A DNA stretch of 64,000 nt, taken from contig NZ_AKJG01000102.1 in assembly GCF_000282455.1 (NCBI RefSeq), forward strand, positions 18,337 through 82,336, in the 5' to 3' direction. The notes beneath the pieces are model-generated. The model was not told the DNA's origin. It did not search any database and saw only the letters and a list, made by a program, of their open reading frames with translations. Origin of the DNA: Pseudomonas sp. GM74 (GTDB lineage Bacteria; Pseudomonadota; Gammaproteobacteria; Pseudomonadales; Pseudomonadaceae). The translations under genes were made by a program, and so were the position numbers. Positions 25,866 through 36,215 of this stretch are shown here, piece after piece. Positions within the stretch are counted from its first letter, which is position 1; every line of letters starts with the position of its first letter.

Positions 25866-27821
25866 ATGTCCGACATCCTCTGGCAACCCGACGCCAAGCG
25901 CATTGGCAAAACCCGCATGGAGGCCTTCCGGCGCTTCGTCAATCAGCGGCATCACCTCAAGATCGACGACTACCCTGCCCTGCACCAGTGGTCCATCGAT
26001 CAACGCCCGGACTTCTGGCAGGCCATCGTCGACTTCTTCGACATCCGCTTCCACGAGCAACCCGACGCCGTGCTGCTCGAAGGCCCCCGGATGCCCAGCG
26101 CCCAGTGGTTCCCCGGCGCAACCCTGAACTTCGCCGAGCACCTGCTACAACGTCGTGACGATGCGATCGCCGTGGTAGCCGTCGGCGAAAACGGTCAACG
26201 TGAACACTTGACCTGGGCCGAACTGGCCGAACAGGTCGCCGGTTTTCAGAATGGCTTGATCGCCGCCGGCGTCGGTGTGGGTGACCGTGTCGCCGCCTGC
26301 ATGCCCAACACCTGGCAGACCCTGGTGGCCATGCTCGCCACCACCAGCCTTGGCGCTATCTGGTCCTGCTCTTCGCCGGACTTCGGCACCCAGGGGGTGG
26401 TTGACCGTTTCGGCCAGATCGAACCGAAAGTGCTGGTGACCTGCGCCGGCTACCGCTATGCCGGCAAGGAGATCGACCAGACCGCCAAGGTCAACGAGAT
26501 CCTTGAGCGCTTGCCTTCGCTGCAACAGCTGATCGTCGTGCCTTACGCACGTCCACACGCACACATCGAAGAATTCCACACCCAGGCCAACGTGACGCTT
26601 TGGGACGATTTCTACGAATCCGGCGGCGAACCGGATTTCGTCCCGGTGCCTTTCGCCCATCCGCTGTACATCCTCTATTCCAGCGGCACCACCGGCGTGC
26701 CCAAATGCATCATCCACAGCACCGGCGGCGTGTTACTGCAACACGTCAAGGAACACGGTCTGCATGGTGATCTCGGCCCCGGTGAACGGCTGTTCTACTA
26801 CACCACCTGTGGCTGGATGATGTGGAACTGGCTGGTGTCGGCGCTGGCGACAGGCAGCTCCGTGGTGCTGTACGACGGCTCGCCGTTCCACCCCGAACCG
26901 CAACGCTTGATCGACCTGATCGACGACGAACGCATCAGCGTCTTCGGCACCAGCCCCAAATACCTCGCGACCCTGGAAAGCAGCGGTATCAAGCCCCGTG
27001 AAAGTCATGACCTGAGCAGCCTCAAGATGTTGCTTTGCACCGGCTCGGCACTGTCGCCCCACAGTTACGATTACGTCTATCGCGACTTCAAGGCTGACGC
27101 GTGCCTGGCCTCGATGTCCGGCGGCACCGACATCGTCTCGTGCTTCGTCAACGGCAACCCGATGTCGCCCGTGCGGCGCGGCGAAATCATGGGCAAGAGC
27201 CTGGGCATGGCCGTGGAAGTGTGGAACGACGAGGGCCACCCGGTGATCGGCGAAAAAGGCGAACTGGTCTGCACCCGGCACTTCCCGGCGATGCCCATTG
27301 GCCTGTGGAACGATCCCGATGGTGAAAAACTGCGCAAATCCTATTTCAGCCTGTTCCCTGGCGTCTGGGCCCAAGGTGATTACGCCGAACAACGGCCCCA
27401 TGGCGGGATGATGATCCACGGTCGCTCCGATGCCGTGCTCAACCCCGGCGGCGTACGCATCGGCACGGCGGAAATCTATCGTCAGGTGGAGAAAGTCCCC
27501 CAGGTGCTCGACAGCGTGGCCATCGGTCAGCAGTGGCAGGATGACGTGCGAGTAGTGCTGTTCGTACGCTTGCGCGACGGGCTCGAACTGGACGTAGCAC
27601 TGCAACAGCAGATCCGCGAGACAATTCGCGCCAACACCACGCCCCGCCATGTGCCGGCGAAAATTGTCGCGGTGACGGACATTCCCCGGACCATCAGCGG
27701 AAAGGTCGTTGAGTTGGCGGTACGCAATGTGGTGCACGGGCAGAAAGTGAAAAACACCGATGCCCTGGCCAATCCCGAAGCGCTGGAGCAGTACCGAAAC
27801 AGGCCCGAACTTCAGGATTGA
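25866..27821 (+). CDS. Acetoacetyl-CoA synthetase (acetoacetate-CoA ligase)
   Basis: A 651-aa adenylate-forming enzyme. It has the N-terminal AACS/ACS domain (MSDILWQPDAKRIGKTRMEAF...), the AMP-binding P-loop YSSGTTGVPKCI near residue 277, SGGTDIVSCF (the A5-like motif), QGDYAEQRPHGGMMIHGRSDAVLNPGGVRIGTAEIY (A7-A8), and the catalytic lysine in RTISGKVVELAV near residue 615. LASMSGGTDI and FVGGNP-like spacing distinguish acetoacetyl- from acetyl-CoA synthetases. It activates acetoacetate made by BdhA for thiolytic cleavage to acetyl-CoA. A REPIN separates it from bdhA, so it may be read through or have its own promoter. Confidence 0.93.
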   Translation: MSDILWQPDAKRIGKTRMEAFRRFVNQRHHLKIDDYPALHQWSIDQRPDFWQAIVDFFDIRFHEQPDAVLLEGPRMPSAQWFPGATLNFAEHLLQRRDDAIAVVAVGENGQREHLTWAELAEQVAGFQNGLIAAGVGVGDRVAACMPNTWQTLVAMLATTSLGAIWSCSSPDFGTQGVVDRFGQIEPKVLVTCAGYRYAGKEIDQTAKVNEILERLPSLQQLIVVPYARPHAHIEEFHTQANVTLWDDFYESGGEPDFVPVPFAHPLYILYSSGTTGVPKCIIHSTGGVLLQHVKEHGLHGDLGPGERLFYYTTCGWMMWNWLVSALATGSSVVLYDGSPFHPEPQRLIDLIDDERISVFGTSPKYLATLESSGIKPRESHDLSSLKMLLCTGSALSPHSYDYVYRDFKADACLASMSGGTDIVSCFVNGNPMSPVRRGEIMGKSLGMAVEVWNDEGHPVIGEKGELVCTRHFPAMPIGLWNDPDGEKLRKSYFSLFPGVWAQGDYAEQRPHGGMMIHGRSDAVLNPGGVRIGTAEIYRQVEKVPQVLDSVAIGQQWQDDVRVVLFVRLRDGLELDVALQQQIRETIRANTTPRHVPAKIVAVTDIPRTISGKVVELAVRNVVHGQKVKNTDALANPEALEQYRNRPELQD

Positions 27822-27838
27822 AGCGCCGCAAAAACCGG

Positions 27839-27942
27839 TGGGAGCGGCGGTGCGACGATTCGACTTGCTCGCGAAGGCGGCAGGTCAGCCAACGAAGCTG
27901 TCGACTGACACGCCCTCTTCGCGAGCAAGCCCGCTCCCACAG
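27839..27942. repeat. REPIN with one long-arm variant
   Basis: The left arm is the extended type GTGGGAGCGGCGGTGCGACG, continuing ATTCGACTTGCTCGCGAA (27839-27876), with the nested hairpin CGA-cgat-TCG. The right arm is the standard TTCGCGAGCAAGCCCGCTCC (from 27918). Confidence 0.88.
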
Positions 27943-28030
27943 TAACCGCTCAAGCCTTCGAATCAACCGGCGTCTGTCACCTGTGCAAGAATAGAGGCCA
28001 GCTAAAGCGACTCAGGCGCAGGACTCCCGG

Positions 28031-30568
28031 ATGAACGCAACACCAACCGCCAGCGATGCCCAGGCCTTGATCGCCCGCATCGACTGGGCAAGCAGCCCGC
28101 TGGGCGCTGCCAGCACTTGGCCACAAAGCCTGCGAACCGCCGTGGACATCGTCATTCACTCACCGATGCCGATGCTTCTTCTATGGGGCCCGCAACTGAC
28201 GCAGATCTACAACGACGGCTTCGCCCTGCTCGCCGGAAGCAAGCATCCACATGCCTTTGGTCAACCGACCCACCTGATCTGGCCAGAGCTGCAAGACTTT
28301 ACCGACCCGATCTACATCGCCGTCCTGCAAGGTCAGGTTCGAACCTACAGCGAGCAGCGCTTTACCCTGCAACGCGGGGGCCGGGAGTCTGACGTCTGGC
28401 TCGATCTGACCTACAGCCCGATCCGCGATGAAGGTGCCGAGGTGGCCGGGATTCTGGTCACCGCCATCGAAACCAACGAACGCCGGCGCATCGCCCTGGA
28501 ACTTGAACAGCGCTCGGCGGCCAGCCTCAAGGCCCAGCGTGAAACCGAGGAGCGCCTGCAACTGGCCCTCGCCGCCACCGATGCGGTCGGCACCTGGGAC
28601 TGGGACATCAGCGAGGACCGTTTCATCGCCGATGCGCATTTTGCCCAGTTGCACGGCATCGACCCGGTCATGGCCAGTCAGTTGCCTATCAGTGAATACC
28701 TGCACGGTGTACACCCCGAAGACCGCGCCCTGATCGCCCGCAGCATCAAGCATTGCATCACCCACGGCACCGAATACGCCGAGGAATATCGCCTGCTGCA
28801 AACCGACGGCCCGATGCGCTGGGTGTTTGCCCGCGGTCGCTGCTACAAGGACCACCACGGCCGGCCGATGCGCTTCCTCGGCGCCGCCCTGGACCTGACC
28901 GAACGCAAACACACCGAGCAGGCCCTGCGCCAGAGCCAGACCGAGCTGCAACTGATCATCAACGCCATGCCGGTCCTGATCAGCTACGTCGACCGCGAAG
29001 AACGCTTTCGCCTGAACAATGCGGCGTACCTGGACTGGTACGGGCTGACGCCGCAAGAGCTTTACGGGCGAACCATTCTTGAAGTGATTGGCGAAGAGGC
29101 TTACGCGCTGCGCGCCCCGTACATCACTGAGGCACTGTCCGGCCGGCCCTGCTGCTTCAGCATCAGTACGCCACACCGCGACGGCAGCGTCCGCCAGGCC
29201 TTGATGAACTACCTGCCACGCCACGGCGCGGATGGCGCGGTGAACGGTTTCTACATCTTCGTGATCGACGAAACCGAACGCAAAAAGACCGAAGAAGCCC
29301 TGCGCAACCTCAACGAAACCCTTGAAGAGCGGGTTGCCGCCCGCACCCACCAACTCGCCGAAGCCAACGAGCGCCTGCAAAACGAGATGTTCGAACGCGA
29401 ACGTGCCGAAGACGCCCTGCGTCATGCACAGAAAATGGAAGCGGTCGGCCAGCTTACCGGCGGCATCGCCCATGACTTCAACAACATGCTCACCGGCATC
29501 ATCGGCAGCCTTGACCTGATGCAACGCTATATTGCCGACGGCCGCACCAGCGAGATAGGCAGGTTCACCGAGGCGGCCGTGTCCTCGGCCAACCGTGCCG
29601 CCGCCCTCACCCATCGCTTGCTGGCGTTCTCCCGGCGTCAGTCGCTCAACCGCAAGCCGCTGAACCCCAACGAGTTGATTCATTCGCTCGAAGACTTGTT
29701 CAGGCGTACCAAGGGCGACCACATCGAACTCAAACTGCAACTGGCCGAGGACATCTGGCGGGTCAGTACCGATGTCAGCCAGCTGGAAAACGCCTTGCTC
29801 AACCTGGTGATCAATGCCCGGGACGCCATGCCCGATGGCGGCGAGCTGCAGATCGAAACCGCCAACCTGTACCTCGACGGTAGCGACATCACCACCCTGG
29901 AACCGGTCAAGGCCGGCGACTACGTGATGATTGCCGTCAGTGACAACGGCACCGGCATGACGCCCACAGTGTTGTCCAAGGCATTCGACCCGTTCTTCAC
30001 CACCAAGCCCATCGGCCAGGGCACCGGTCTGGGCTTGTCGATGATTTACGGTTTTGCCCAGCAAACGGGGGGCCACGTCAGTCTGTTCAGCCTGCCCGGG
30101 AGGGGCACCAGCGTGCGCTTGTACCTGCCGCGCCTGCATTCGACCGAGCCGGAAAGAGTTCTCTCGCCCATAGTCGGCGAGGCACCGGCGGCGATTGCCG
30201 GCGAAACCGTGATGTTGGTGGAGGACGATGCGGCCGTGCGCATGCTGGTACTGGACCTGCTCAAGGAGCTCGGTTACCGCGCCCATGAAGCCGAAGATGC
30301 CAAGGGCGCCTTGCCGCTGCTGGAGTCGGACCTGCGGGTGGACCTGCTGGTGACCGACGTCGGCTTGCCGGGCATGAACGGCCGCCAACTGGCGGAAATC
30401 GCCCGTCAGCATCGTCCCGAACTGAAAGTGCTGTTCATGACCGGATACGCCGAGATCGCCGCCGAACGCCAGGGTTTCCTCGAAGAAGGCATGGATATGG
30501 TAGCCAAGCCGTTTTCCATTGACCTGCTGGCCAACAAGATTCGCACTATGATCGGTCAACCGGACTGA
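28031..30568 (+). CDS. PAS-containing hybrid sensor histidine kinase
   Basis: An 845-aa soluble-looking protein with no membrane helix. The N-terminal ~170 residues form a divergent PAS-like domain (WASSPLGAASTWPQSLRTAVDIVI). PAS domains follow at ~180-300 (WDWDISEDRFIAD...FLGAALDLTERK) and ~300-425 (NAMPVLISYVDREERF...FVIDETERKK), then a coiled coil (~425-470). The dimerisation domain has the phospho-acceptor His481 in GGIAHDFNNML. The HATPase has N (LVINARDAM), G1 (VSDNGTGM) and G2 (GQGTGLGLSM) boxes. A C-terminal receiver carries Asp776 in VTDVGLPG. No partner regulator is adjacent. The signal is unknown. Confidence 0.9.
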   Translation: MNATPTASDAQALIARIDWASSPLGAASTWPQSLRTAVDIVIHSPMPMLLLWGPQLTQIYNDGFALLAGSKHPHAFGQPTHLIWPELQDFTDPIYIAVLQGQVRTYSEQRFTLQRGGRESDVWLDLTYSPIRDEGAEVAGILVTAIETNERRRIALELEQRSAASLKAQRETEERLQLALAATDAVGTWDWDISEDRFIADAHFAQLHGIDPVMASQLPISEYLHGVHPEDRALIARSIKHCITHGTEYAEEYRLLQTDGPMRWVFARGRCYKDHHGRPMRFLGAALDLTERKHTEQALRQSQTELQLIINAMPVLISYVDREERFRLNNAAYLDWYGLTPQELYGRTILEVIGEEAYALRAPYITEALSGRPCCFSISTPHRDGSVRQALMNYLPRHGADGAVNGFYIFVIDETERKKTEEALRNLNETLEERVAARTHQLAEANERLQNEMFERERAEDALRHAQKMEAVGQLTGGIAHDFNNMLTGIIGSLDLMQRYIADGRTSEIGRFTEAAVSSANRAAALTHRLLAFSRRQSLNRKPLNPNELIHSLEDLFRRTKGDHIELKLQLAEDIWRVSTDVSQLENALLNLVINARDAMPDGGELQIETANLYLDGSDITTLEPVKAGDYVMIAVSDNGTGMTPTVLSKAFDPFFTTKPIGQGTGLGLSMIYGFAQQTGGHVSLFSLPGRGTSVRLYLPRLHSTEPERVLSPIVGEAPAAIAGETVMLVEDDAAVRMLVLDLLKELGYRAHEAEDAKGALPLLESDLRVDLLVTDVGLPGMNGRQLAEIARQHRPELKVLFMTGYAEIAAERQGFLEEGMDMVAKPFSIDLLANKIRTMIGQPD

Positions 30569-30636
30569 GTTGAGGCATAATCGCACGCCCCCCGCTGCCA
30601 CCCACATAGCCAGCATCGTTGCAAGGTAACCGCCCC

Positions 30637-30912
30637 ATGAAAGCTCAAGCCCGCCATATTCTGGTGAAAACCTCGGAAGAAGCCGAACAGCTCAAACAAC
30701 GCATCGCCAAGGGTGAAGCGTTCGATGTGCTGGCCAAGAAGTATTCGACCTGCCCATCGGGCAAGCGCGGCGGTGACCTCGGTGAAGTGCGGCCGGGGCA
30801 GTTGGTGGGTGTGATCGATGCGGTGATCTTCAAGAAACCGCTGCGGGTGGTGCATGGCCCGATCAAGAGCAAGTTCGGGTATCACCTGGTGCAGGTGTTC
30901 TACCGGGATTGA
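30637..30912 (+). CDS. Second parvulin-type peptidyl-prolyl cis-trans isomerase
   Basis: A 91-aa single-domain parvulin with ARHILVKT, STCPSGKRGGDLGEVRPGQLV and GPIKSKFGYHLVQV. It lacks a signal peptide, so it acts in the cytoplasm. It is roughly half identical to the protein at 15773-16054 and is probably an ancient paralogue. The start is the ATG at 30637 after AAGGT; an ATG six codons upstream lacks a ribosome-binding site. Confidence 0.92.
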   Translation: MKAQARHILVKTSEEAEQLKQRIAKGEAFDVLAKKYSTCPSGKRGGDLGEVRPGQLVGVIDAVIFKKPLRVVHGPIKSKFGYHLVQVFYRD

Positions 30913-30930
30913 TACGGTTGGTTTTCGGGC

Positions 30931-31023
30931 CTCTTCGTCGGATCGCCGCCCGGAGCAAGCCCGCTCCCACAGGGGACCTGCGCCGTGCACAAATCAAATG
31001 TGGGAGCGGGCTTGCCCGCGAAC
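30931..31023. repeat. REPIN with one degenerate long arm
   Basis: The left arm is rearranged (CTTCGTCGGATCGCCGCCCG, then GAGCAAGCCCGCTCCCAC) and resembles the long-arm variant with bases lost. The right arm is standard (GGGAGCGGGCTTGCCCGCGA). Confidence 0.8.
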
Positions 31024-31052
31024 CGATTGCGCAGCAAGCGGCCATTCAGCGC

Positions 31053-31985
31053 TTACTTCGGAATCAGTGCCCCCGGCACCTGAATCACCCGACTCGCCAA
31101 CCGATGCCCGGCTTCGGCAGCTTCCCCCGGGCTGCCGCCCTTGAGCCGCGAGGCCAGATACGCCGCGCTGAACGAATCTCCCGCCGCCGTGGTGTCCACC
31201 ACCCGCTCGACCTTCTGCGCCGGCACCTCGAATGACTCGCCATCACAACGAATCAGGCACGCTTGCGCGCCGCGCTTGAGCACGACTTCCGGCGTACCGA
31301 TCTGCTCATACGCGGCAAACACTGCTTCGCAATCGGCATAACCGAACAACGCCTGCTCGTCATCCACCGTCAGCAACGCAAGATCAACCTGCGGCAGCAC
31401 ACGGCGATATGCCGCTCGAGCCTCCTCGAGCGATGCCCACAGCCGTGGCCGGTAGTTGTTGTCGAACACGATCCGCGCATCGCGCTGACGGGCTTCAATC
31501 AGGGTGTCCAGCAACTTTTCCCGGCCTTGAGCGCCGAGTACTGCCAAGGTGATGCCGCTGAAATACAGCACGTCGTAATCCGGCAGCGCGGCGAGGATCG
31601 GCGCGGCGGCCGGGGTGGTGAAGCAATCGCGTGCTGCGGCTTCGTTGCGCCAGTACAGAAAGCGGCGCTCACCGGCGGCGTCCGTCTGGATGCAATACAA
31701 ACCCGGCAGGCGTCCGGGCAGGCGCTGGACCATGCCGAGCCCGATATTTTCCGCCGCCCAACTCTGACACATCGCGTCGCTGAAACTGTCATCGCCCAGG
31801 GCGGTGACGTAGTCCACGGAGCCGTCCCTTCCCAGTTCCCGGGACAAGTACACGGCCGTATTCAAGGTGTCGCCACCGAAGCTCTGTTGCAGGCTGCCGT
31901 CGGCGCGATGCTGCAACTCGATCATGCATTCGCCGATCAGGGCGATGCGTGGAATGTTGGGGCCCAGGGTGCTGATGGTGTTCAT
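31053..31985 (-). CDS. kdgK: PfkB-family sugar kinase, probable 2-dehydro-3-deoxygluconokinase
   Basis: A 310-aa ribokinase-fold enzyme. It has IALIGECMIEL, the substrate motif FGGDTLNTAVYLSREL, VTALGDDSFSDAM, the segment GLYCIQTDAAGERRFLYWRNEAAARDCF typical of KDG kinases, and the PfkB signature 2 DTTAAGDSFSAAYLA with the catalytic Asp. The usual G of DTTGAGDS is A here. It would phosphorylate 2-keto-3-deoxygluconate for the Entner-Doudoroff route. The start at 31985 (MNTISTLGPN) is chosen because the open frame upstream is only REP sequence. It is separated from the upstream enzyme gene by a REPIN. Confidence 0.82.
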   Translation of the reverse strand: MNTISTLGPNIPRIALIGECMIELQHRADGSLQQSFGGDTLNTAVYLSRELGRDGSVDYVTALGDDSFSDAMCQSWAAENIGLGMVQRLPGRLPGLYCIQTDAAGERRFLYWRNEAAARDCFTTPAAAPILAALPDYDVLYFSGITLAVLGAQGREKLLDTLIEARQRDARIVFDNNYRPRLWASLEEARAAYRRVLPQVDLALLTVDDEQALFGYADCEAVFAAYEQIGTPEVVLKRGAQACLIRCDGESFEVPAQKVERVVDTTAAGDSFSAAYLASRLKGGSPGEAAEAGHRLASRVIQVPGALIPK

Positions 31986-32027
31986 TGTTGTGGGGTCTCT
32001 GGTGTTTCTTTGTTGTCTGGGCGGGCC

Positions 32028-32102
32028 TCTTCGCGGGCAAGCCCGCTCCCACAAGGTTCTTCAGTGTTCATGAAACCTGTGGGAGCGGGCTTGCCCGCGA
32101 TG
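32028..32102. repeat. REPIN between kdgK and the D-amino-acid enzyme gene
   Basis: A clean doublet: TTCGCGGGCAAGCCCGCTCC and GGAGCGGGCTTGCCCGCGAT, about 28 bp apart, both hairpins perfect. Confidence 0.92.
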
Positions 32103-32123
32103 GCAGCGCCTCGGTCTCAAGCC

Positions 32124-33341
32124 TTAGAAACAGGTTTCCATGGTTTCGATGACATTCAGTTGCTCATCCACCAGACAGCCGACACGCCACTTGTCGAACG
32201 TCAGGCACGGGTGCGAAGTACCAAACGAGATGATGTCGCCCACCCGCAGATCAACCCCCGGCGCCACGGACATGAACGCATGCTGGTCCATCACCGCGGT
32301 CACTTTGCAGGTGCTCACATCATCGCCTTTGGCTGGTACCGTGCCCGCCTTGTAACGCAGCAACGGCACCGGCAAACCGGCGTCGTAGGCCACGTCGCGC
32401 TTGCCCAGGGCAATCACCGCAAACCCTGGTTCCGGCAATGACTGCACGTGCGCCCACACTTCCAGCGCCGGACGCAGGCCTTCGTGCAGGTCGCTGCGAC
32501 GGTCGAGCACGCAGCACTGCGCTTCCTTGTAGATGCCATGGTCATGGGCCACATAACTGCCGGGACGCAGCACGCTGAGGAAACGCCCGGCAGCGTTCTG
32601 CGCTTCGAAGGATTCGGCAATCAGGTCATACCAGGCCGAACCCGACGCGGTGATGATCGGCTTGGCTATGGCGAAGGCACCGCTGTCCTGCAACTGCACC
32701 GCCAGACGCACCAGTGACGCGGCGAAATCGCGAATGCCGGTCACGGCGTGATCGCCATGGATCACACCTTCGTAGCCCTCGATTCCGGTCAGGGCCAGGG
32801 CCGGTTGCGCGGCGATGGCCTTGGCCAGATCCAGCACTTGCTGCTCACTGCGGCAACCGCAGCGACCACCGACCACCCCGTACTCGATCATCACGTTCAA
32901 GCGCACGCCACGGGAGGCGAAATAGGCGCCGAGGTCGGCGACGTTGTCCGGGTGATCGACCATGCAATAGAAGTCGAACGTCGGGTCGGCCATCAGGTCG
33001 GCGATCAGCGCCATGTTCGGCATGCCGACCAACTGGTTGGCCATCAGCACCCGGCGCACGCCATGGGCGTAGGCCGCGCGGGTTTGGGTGGCGCTGGCCA
33101 GGGTGATGCCCCAGGCACCGGCGTCCAGTTGGCGACGGAACAACGCCGGGGTCATGCTGGTCTTGCCATGGGGCGCCAGTTCCGCGCCGCTGTTGCTGAC
33201 GAACGCCTGCATCCAGCGGATGTTGTGTTCCAGCGCCTCGCGGTGCAGTACCAACGCGGGCAGGCTGACGTCACGCACCAGGCTGGCACCGATCGGGGCA
33301 GCGCCTTTGTCGACGTTGGCAGTATGGGGGGCAGAAGACAT
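32124..33341 (-). CDS. D-threonine aldolase/D-serine dehydratase-fold PLP enzyme
   Basis: A 405-aa fold-type III PLP enzyme (alanine-racemase-like N-terminal barrel plus a DSD/DTA C-terminal domain). The PLP lysine is in ELAPHGKTSMTP (near residue 59). GTSHPCLTFDKW near the C-terminus supplies the His and Cys that bind the metal in eukaryotic-type D-serine dehydratases and D-threonine aldolases. GIEGYEGVIHGDH and RPGSYVAHDHGIY fit the family. The likely reaction is elimination or retro-aldol cleavage of a D-hydroxy amino acid. Its neighbours, an IclR regulator, RidA and an amino-acid importer, support amino-acid catabolism. GGAG precedes the ATG. Confidence 0.85.
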   Translation of the reverse strand: MSSAPHTANVDKGAAPIGASLVRDVSLPALVLHREALEHNIRWMQAFVSNSGAELAPHGKTSMTPALFRRQLDAGAWGITLASATQTRAAYAHGVRRVLMANQLVGMPNMALIADLMADPTFDFYCMVDHPDNVADLGAYFASRGVRLNVMIEYGVVGGRCGCRSEQQVLDLAKAIAAQPALALTGIEGYEGVIHGDHAVTGIRDFAASLVRLAVQLQDSGAFAIAKPIITASGSAWYDLIAESFEAQNAAGRFLSVLRPGSYVAHDHGIYKEAQCCVLDRRSDLHEGLRPALEVWAHVQSLPEPGFAVIALGKRDVAYDAGLPVPLLRYKAGTVPAKGDDVSTCKVTAVMDQHAFMSVAPGVDLRVGDIISFGTSHPCLTFDKWRVGCLVDEQLNVIETMETCF

Positions 33342-33380
33342 GGTCGAACTCCTCGTTCACGCGGCCGCAGACAGCCGCTG

Positions 33381-34160
33381 TTATTCGTTGATGCGACGGG
33401 CCAGGCTGTTGGCGCTTTGGATCAGCACCCGGCGGTAGTCGTTGTAGTTATTCTTGGCATCGGCCCGTGGGGCGACGATACACAGGGTCGCGATGGCCAC
33501 GCCGTTGAGGTCTTTGACCGGCGCGGCGAAGCAATGGGTAAAGGTGTCGGCGACGCTATCGAAGGAAAAGAATCCATCGATACCGGCCTGACGGATTTCC
33601 TTGAGGAACTGCTCCAGAGGCAAGCGTTCGCCATCGGGCAGGATGAAGTCGTCGTGGTCGATCAGGTCGACGATTGCCTGGTCGCTCAGGTGCGCCAGCA
33701 ACAGGCGCCCGGATGCGGTCCAGGGGATGGGCGCGTTTTCGCCGATGTCCGAGGAAATGCGAAAATGCCGCTCCCCCTCTTTCATCAGCGCAACGGTGTA
33801 TTTGCGCCCGTTGAGCAGGCACATCTGCGCGGTTTCATGGGTCTGGCTGACGATTTCCTGCAAGGCGTGATCGGCCTCGCGGGTGAGGTCGAAATGGCGC
33901 AAATGCGCCTGGCCGAGAAAGTACAACTGACGACCGAGGTAGACGTGACCGTCCTTGCCCACCGGCTCCAGGATCCGTCGTTCCAGCAGCGAGGCCACCA
34001 GTTCGTAGACTGTGGATTTGGGGCTGCCGATGCCGTTGGCGATGTCGTTCGGGCGCAGGGGCTGGCCGATTTCCTTGAGGAAATCGAGGATATCGAACGC
34101 CCGGTCCAGACCGCGTGCCCGGCGCTTGATGGTGTCTTCGGTCATTTCAGTGGTTCCCAT
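33381..34160 (-). CDS. IclR family transcriptional regulator
   Basis: A 259-aa regulator with an N-terminal winged helix-turn-helix (LDRAFDILDFLKEIGQPLRPNDIANGIGSPKSTVYELVASLLERRIL) and a C-terminal GAF-like effector domain (ETAQMCLLNGRKYTVALM...TASGRLLLAHLSDQ). It is placed in the middle of the amino-acid catabolic run on the minus strand and is likely its regulator. An ATG at 34145 (MTEDTIKRRARG) has a better-spaced GGGAA upstream and could be the true start. Confidence 0.9.
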   Translation of the reverse strand: MGTTEMTEDTIKRRARGLDRAFDILDFLKEIGQPLRPNDIANGIGSPKSTVYELVASLLERRILEPVGKDGHVYLGRQLYFLGQAHLRHFDLTREADHALQEIVSQTHETAQMCLLNGRKYTVALMKEGERHFRISSDIGENAPIPWTASGRLLLAHLSDQAIVDLIDHDDFILPDGERLPLEQFLKEIRQAGIDGFFSFDSVADTFTHCFAAPVKDLNGVAIATLCIVAPRADAKNNYNDYRRVLIQSANSLARRINE

Positions 34161-34211
34161 TCAAAGTCGCCGGGGAGTTTACCCAGAGCGCAATGCTGGC
34201 CGTAAGGTCGC

Positions 34212-34320
34212 CTTCGCTGGCAAGCCAGCTCCCACAGGTTCTGTGTGCTGCCACAGATTGCAAACACACCTTCAATTCCTGTGGGAGCGGCGGTGCGACG
34301 ATTCGACTTGCCCGCGATGG
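34212..34320. repeat. REPIN between iclR-type gene and ridA-type gene, long-arm variant
   Basis: The left arm is CTTCGCTGGCAAGCCAGCTC, with a compensated base-pair change (CTGGC/GCCAG) that keeps the hairpin. The right arm is the extended type GGGAGCGGCGGTGCGACGAT, then TCGACTTGCCCGCGAT. Confidence 0.88.
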
Positions 34321-34332
34321 GCGCGACTCGGT

Positions 34333-34722
34333 TCAAGCCTTTTTCTTATACGCGATGCAATCGATCTCGACCTTGCAGTCGACCATCATGTTCGCCTGCA
34401 CACAGGCCCGCGCCGGGGCGTGCTCGGGCTTGAAGTACTCGGAAAAGACTTTGTTGAAACTGGTGAAATCCCGCGGATCCTCCAGCCATACACCAGCACG
34501 CACCACGTCTTCCAGGCCGAAACCTGCCTCTTGGAGAATCGCGATCAGGTTTTTCATGGTCTGGTGGGTCTGTTCGACAATACCGCCAGTAATGATCTCG
34601 CCGTCCACCGCCGGCACCTGCCCGGAAACGTGCAGCCAGCCATCGGCTTCAACAGCGCGGGCGAAAGGGCGAGGCTGACCGCCAGCGGCGGTGCTGCCGG
34701 TGCCGTAACGAGTAATGCTCAT
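34333..34722 (-). CDS. RidA/YjgF family reactive-intermediate deaminase
   Basis: A 129-aa RidA-fold protein with WLHVSGQVPAVDG, TMKNLIAILQEAGFGLEDVVRAGVWLED, FNKVFSEYF and the signature PARACVQANMMVDCKVEIDCIAY, which contains the catalytic Arg. RidA proteins hydrolyse enamine/imine intermediates such as 2-aminoacrylate. Those are products expected from a D-serine-type dehydratase, which is encoded nearby. It is the last gene of the transporter operon, 30 bases after the ATPase gene. Confidence 0.92.
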   Translation of the reverse strand: MSITRYGTGSTAAGGQPRPFARAVEADGWLHVSGQVPAVDGEIITGGIVEQTHQTMKNLIAILQEAGFGLEDVVRAGVWLEDPRDFTSFNKVFSEYFKPEHAPARACVQANMMVDCKVEIDCIAYKKKA

Positions 34723-34752
34723 GAGTGTTTCTCCTGATTGAAAATTGAAGGA

Positions 34753-35543
<791 letters not shown>

Positions 35544-35547
<4 letters not shown>

Positions 35548-36206
35548 GGCAAAGCCACCCGCTTTTCAATGTGCCGGCCGAGTAATTCGATGCCGTAGTT
35601 GATGACGAAGAACAGGAAACCGGCGAACAGGTAAAACTCCAGGGTCATGAACGTCCGGGCAATGATCTGCTGGGTGCTGAGGAGCAGCTCTGCCACACCA
35701 ATCACCGACAACAGGGTCGAGGCCTTGACGATCTCGGTGGACGAGTTGACCCAGGTCGGCAGGATCTGCCGCAACGCCTGGGGCAACAGCACGTAACCGA
35801 GAGCCTGGTAGAACGTCAGGCCGATGGCCTTGCTCGCCTCCATCTGCCCGTTCGGCAATGCCTGCAACGCACCGCGCACGATCTCGGCAACGTGAGAGCC
35901 GCAGAACAGCGTCAAACCCAGCGCACCGGCCTGGAAGGCGCTGATCTGCCAGCCGAGTGCCGGCGCCATGTAGAAGCACGCCAGCACCAGCACGAACACC
36001 GGCGTGCCGCGTATCACATCGACATAAAAACGAAACGGTGCGCGCATCCAGAACTTGCCGTAGGTCAGTACCAGTCCGGCGACGACACCAACCAGCGTGC
36101 CAAGCAAAATCGCCAGCACCGACACCTGGACACTGGTCAGGAAGCCCTGCCACAGGGGTTCGCGCGCCACCCACAACTCATGCAACCAACTGGGGGATTC
36201 GTACAT
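35544..36206 (-). CDS. Polar amino-acid ABC transporter permease, subunit 2
   Basis: A 220-aa HisM/HisQ-family permease with about five helices. The family motif reads FRFYVDVIRGTPVFVLVLACFY near residue 60. The EAA loop is QMEASKAIGLTFYQALGYVLLPQALRQILPTWVN. It forms the channel with the permease upstream (9-base gap) and is coupled to the ATPase by a 4-base overlap. Confidence 0.94.
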
Positions 36207-36215
36207 GGGAGCCTC

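Noticed and set aside
31986..32054. Longer KDG kinase start MWERACPRRG...
   Set aside because: These residues are translated REP sequence, a frequent false extension in pseudomonads.
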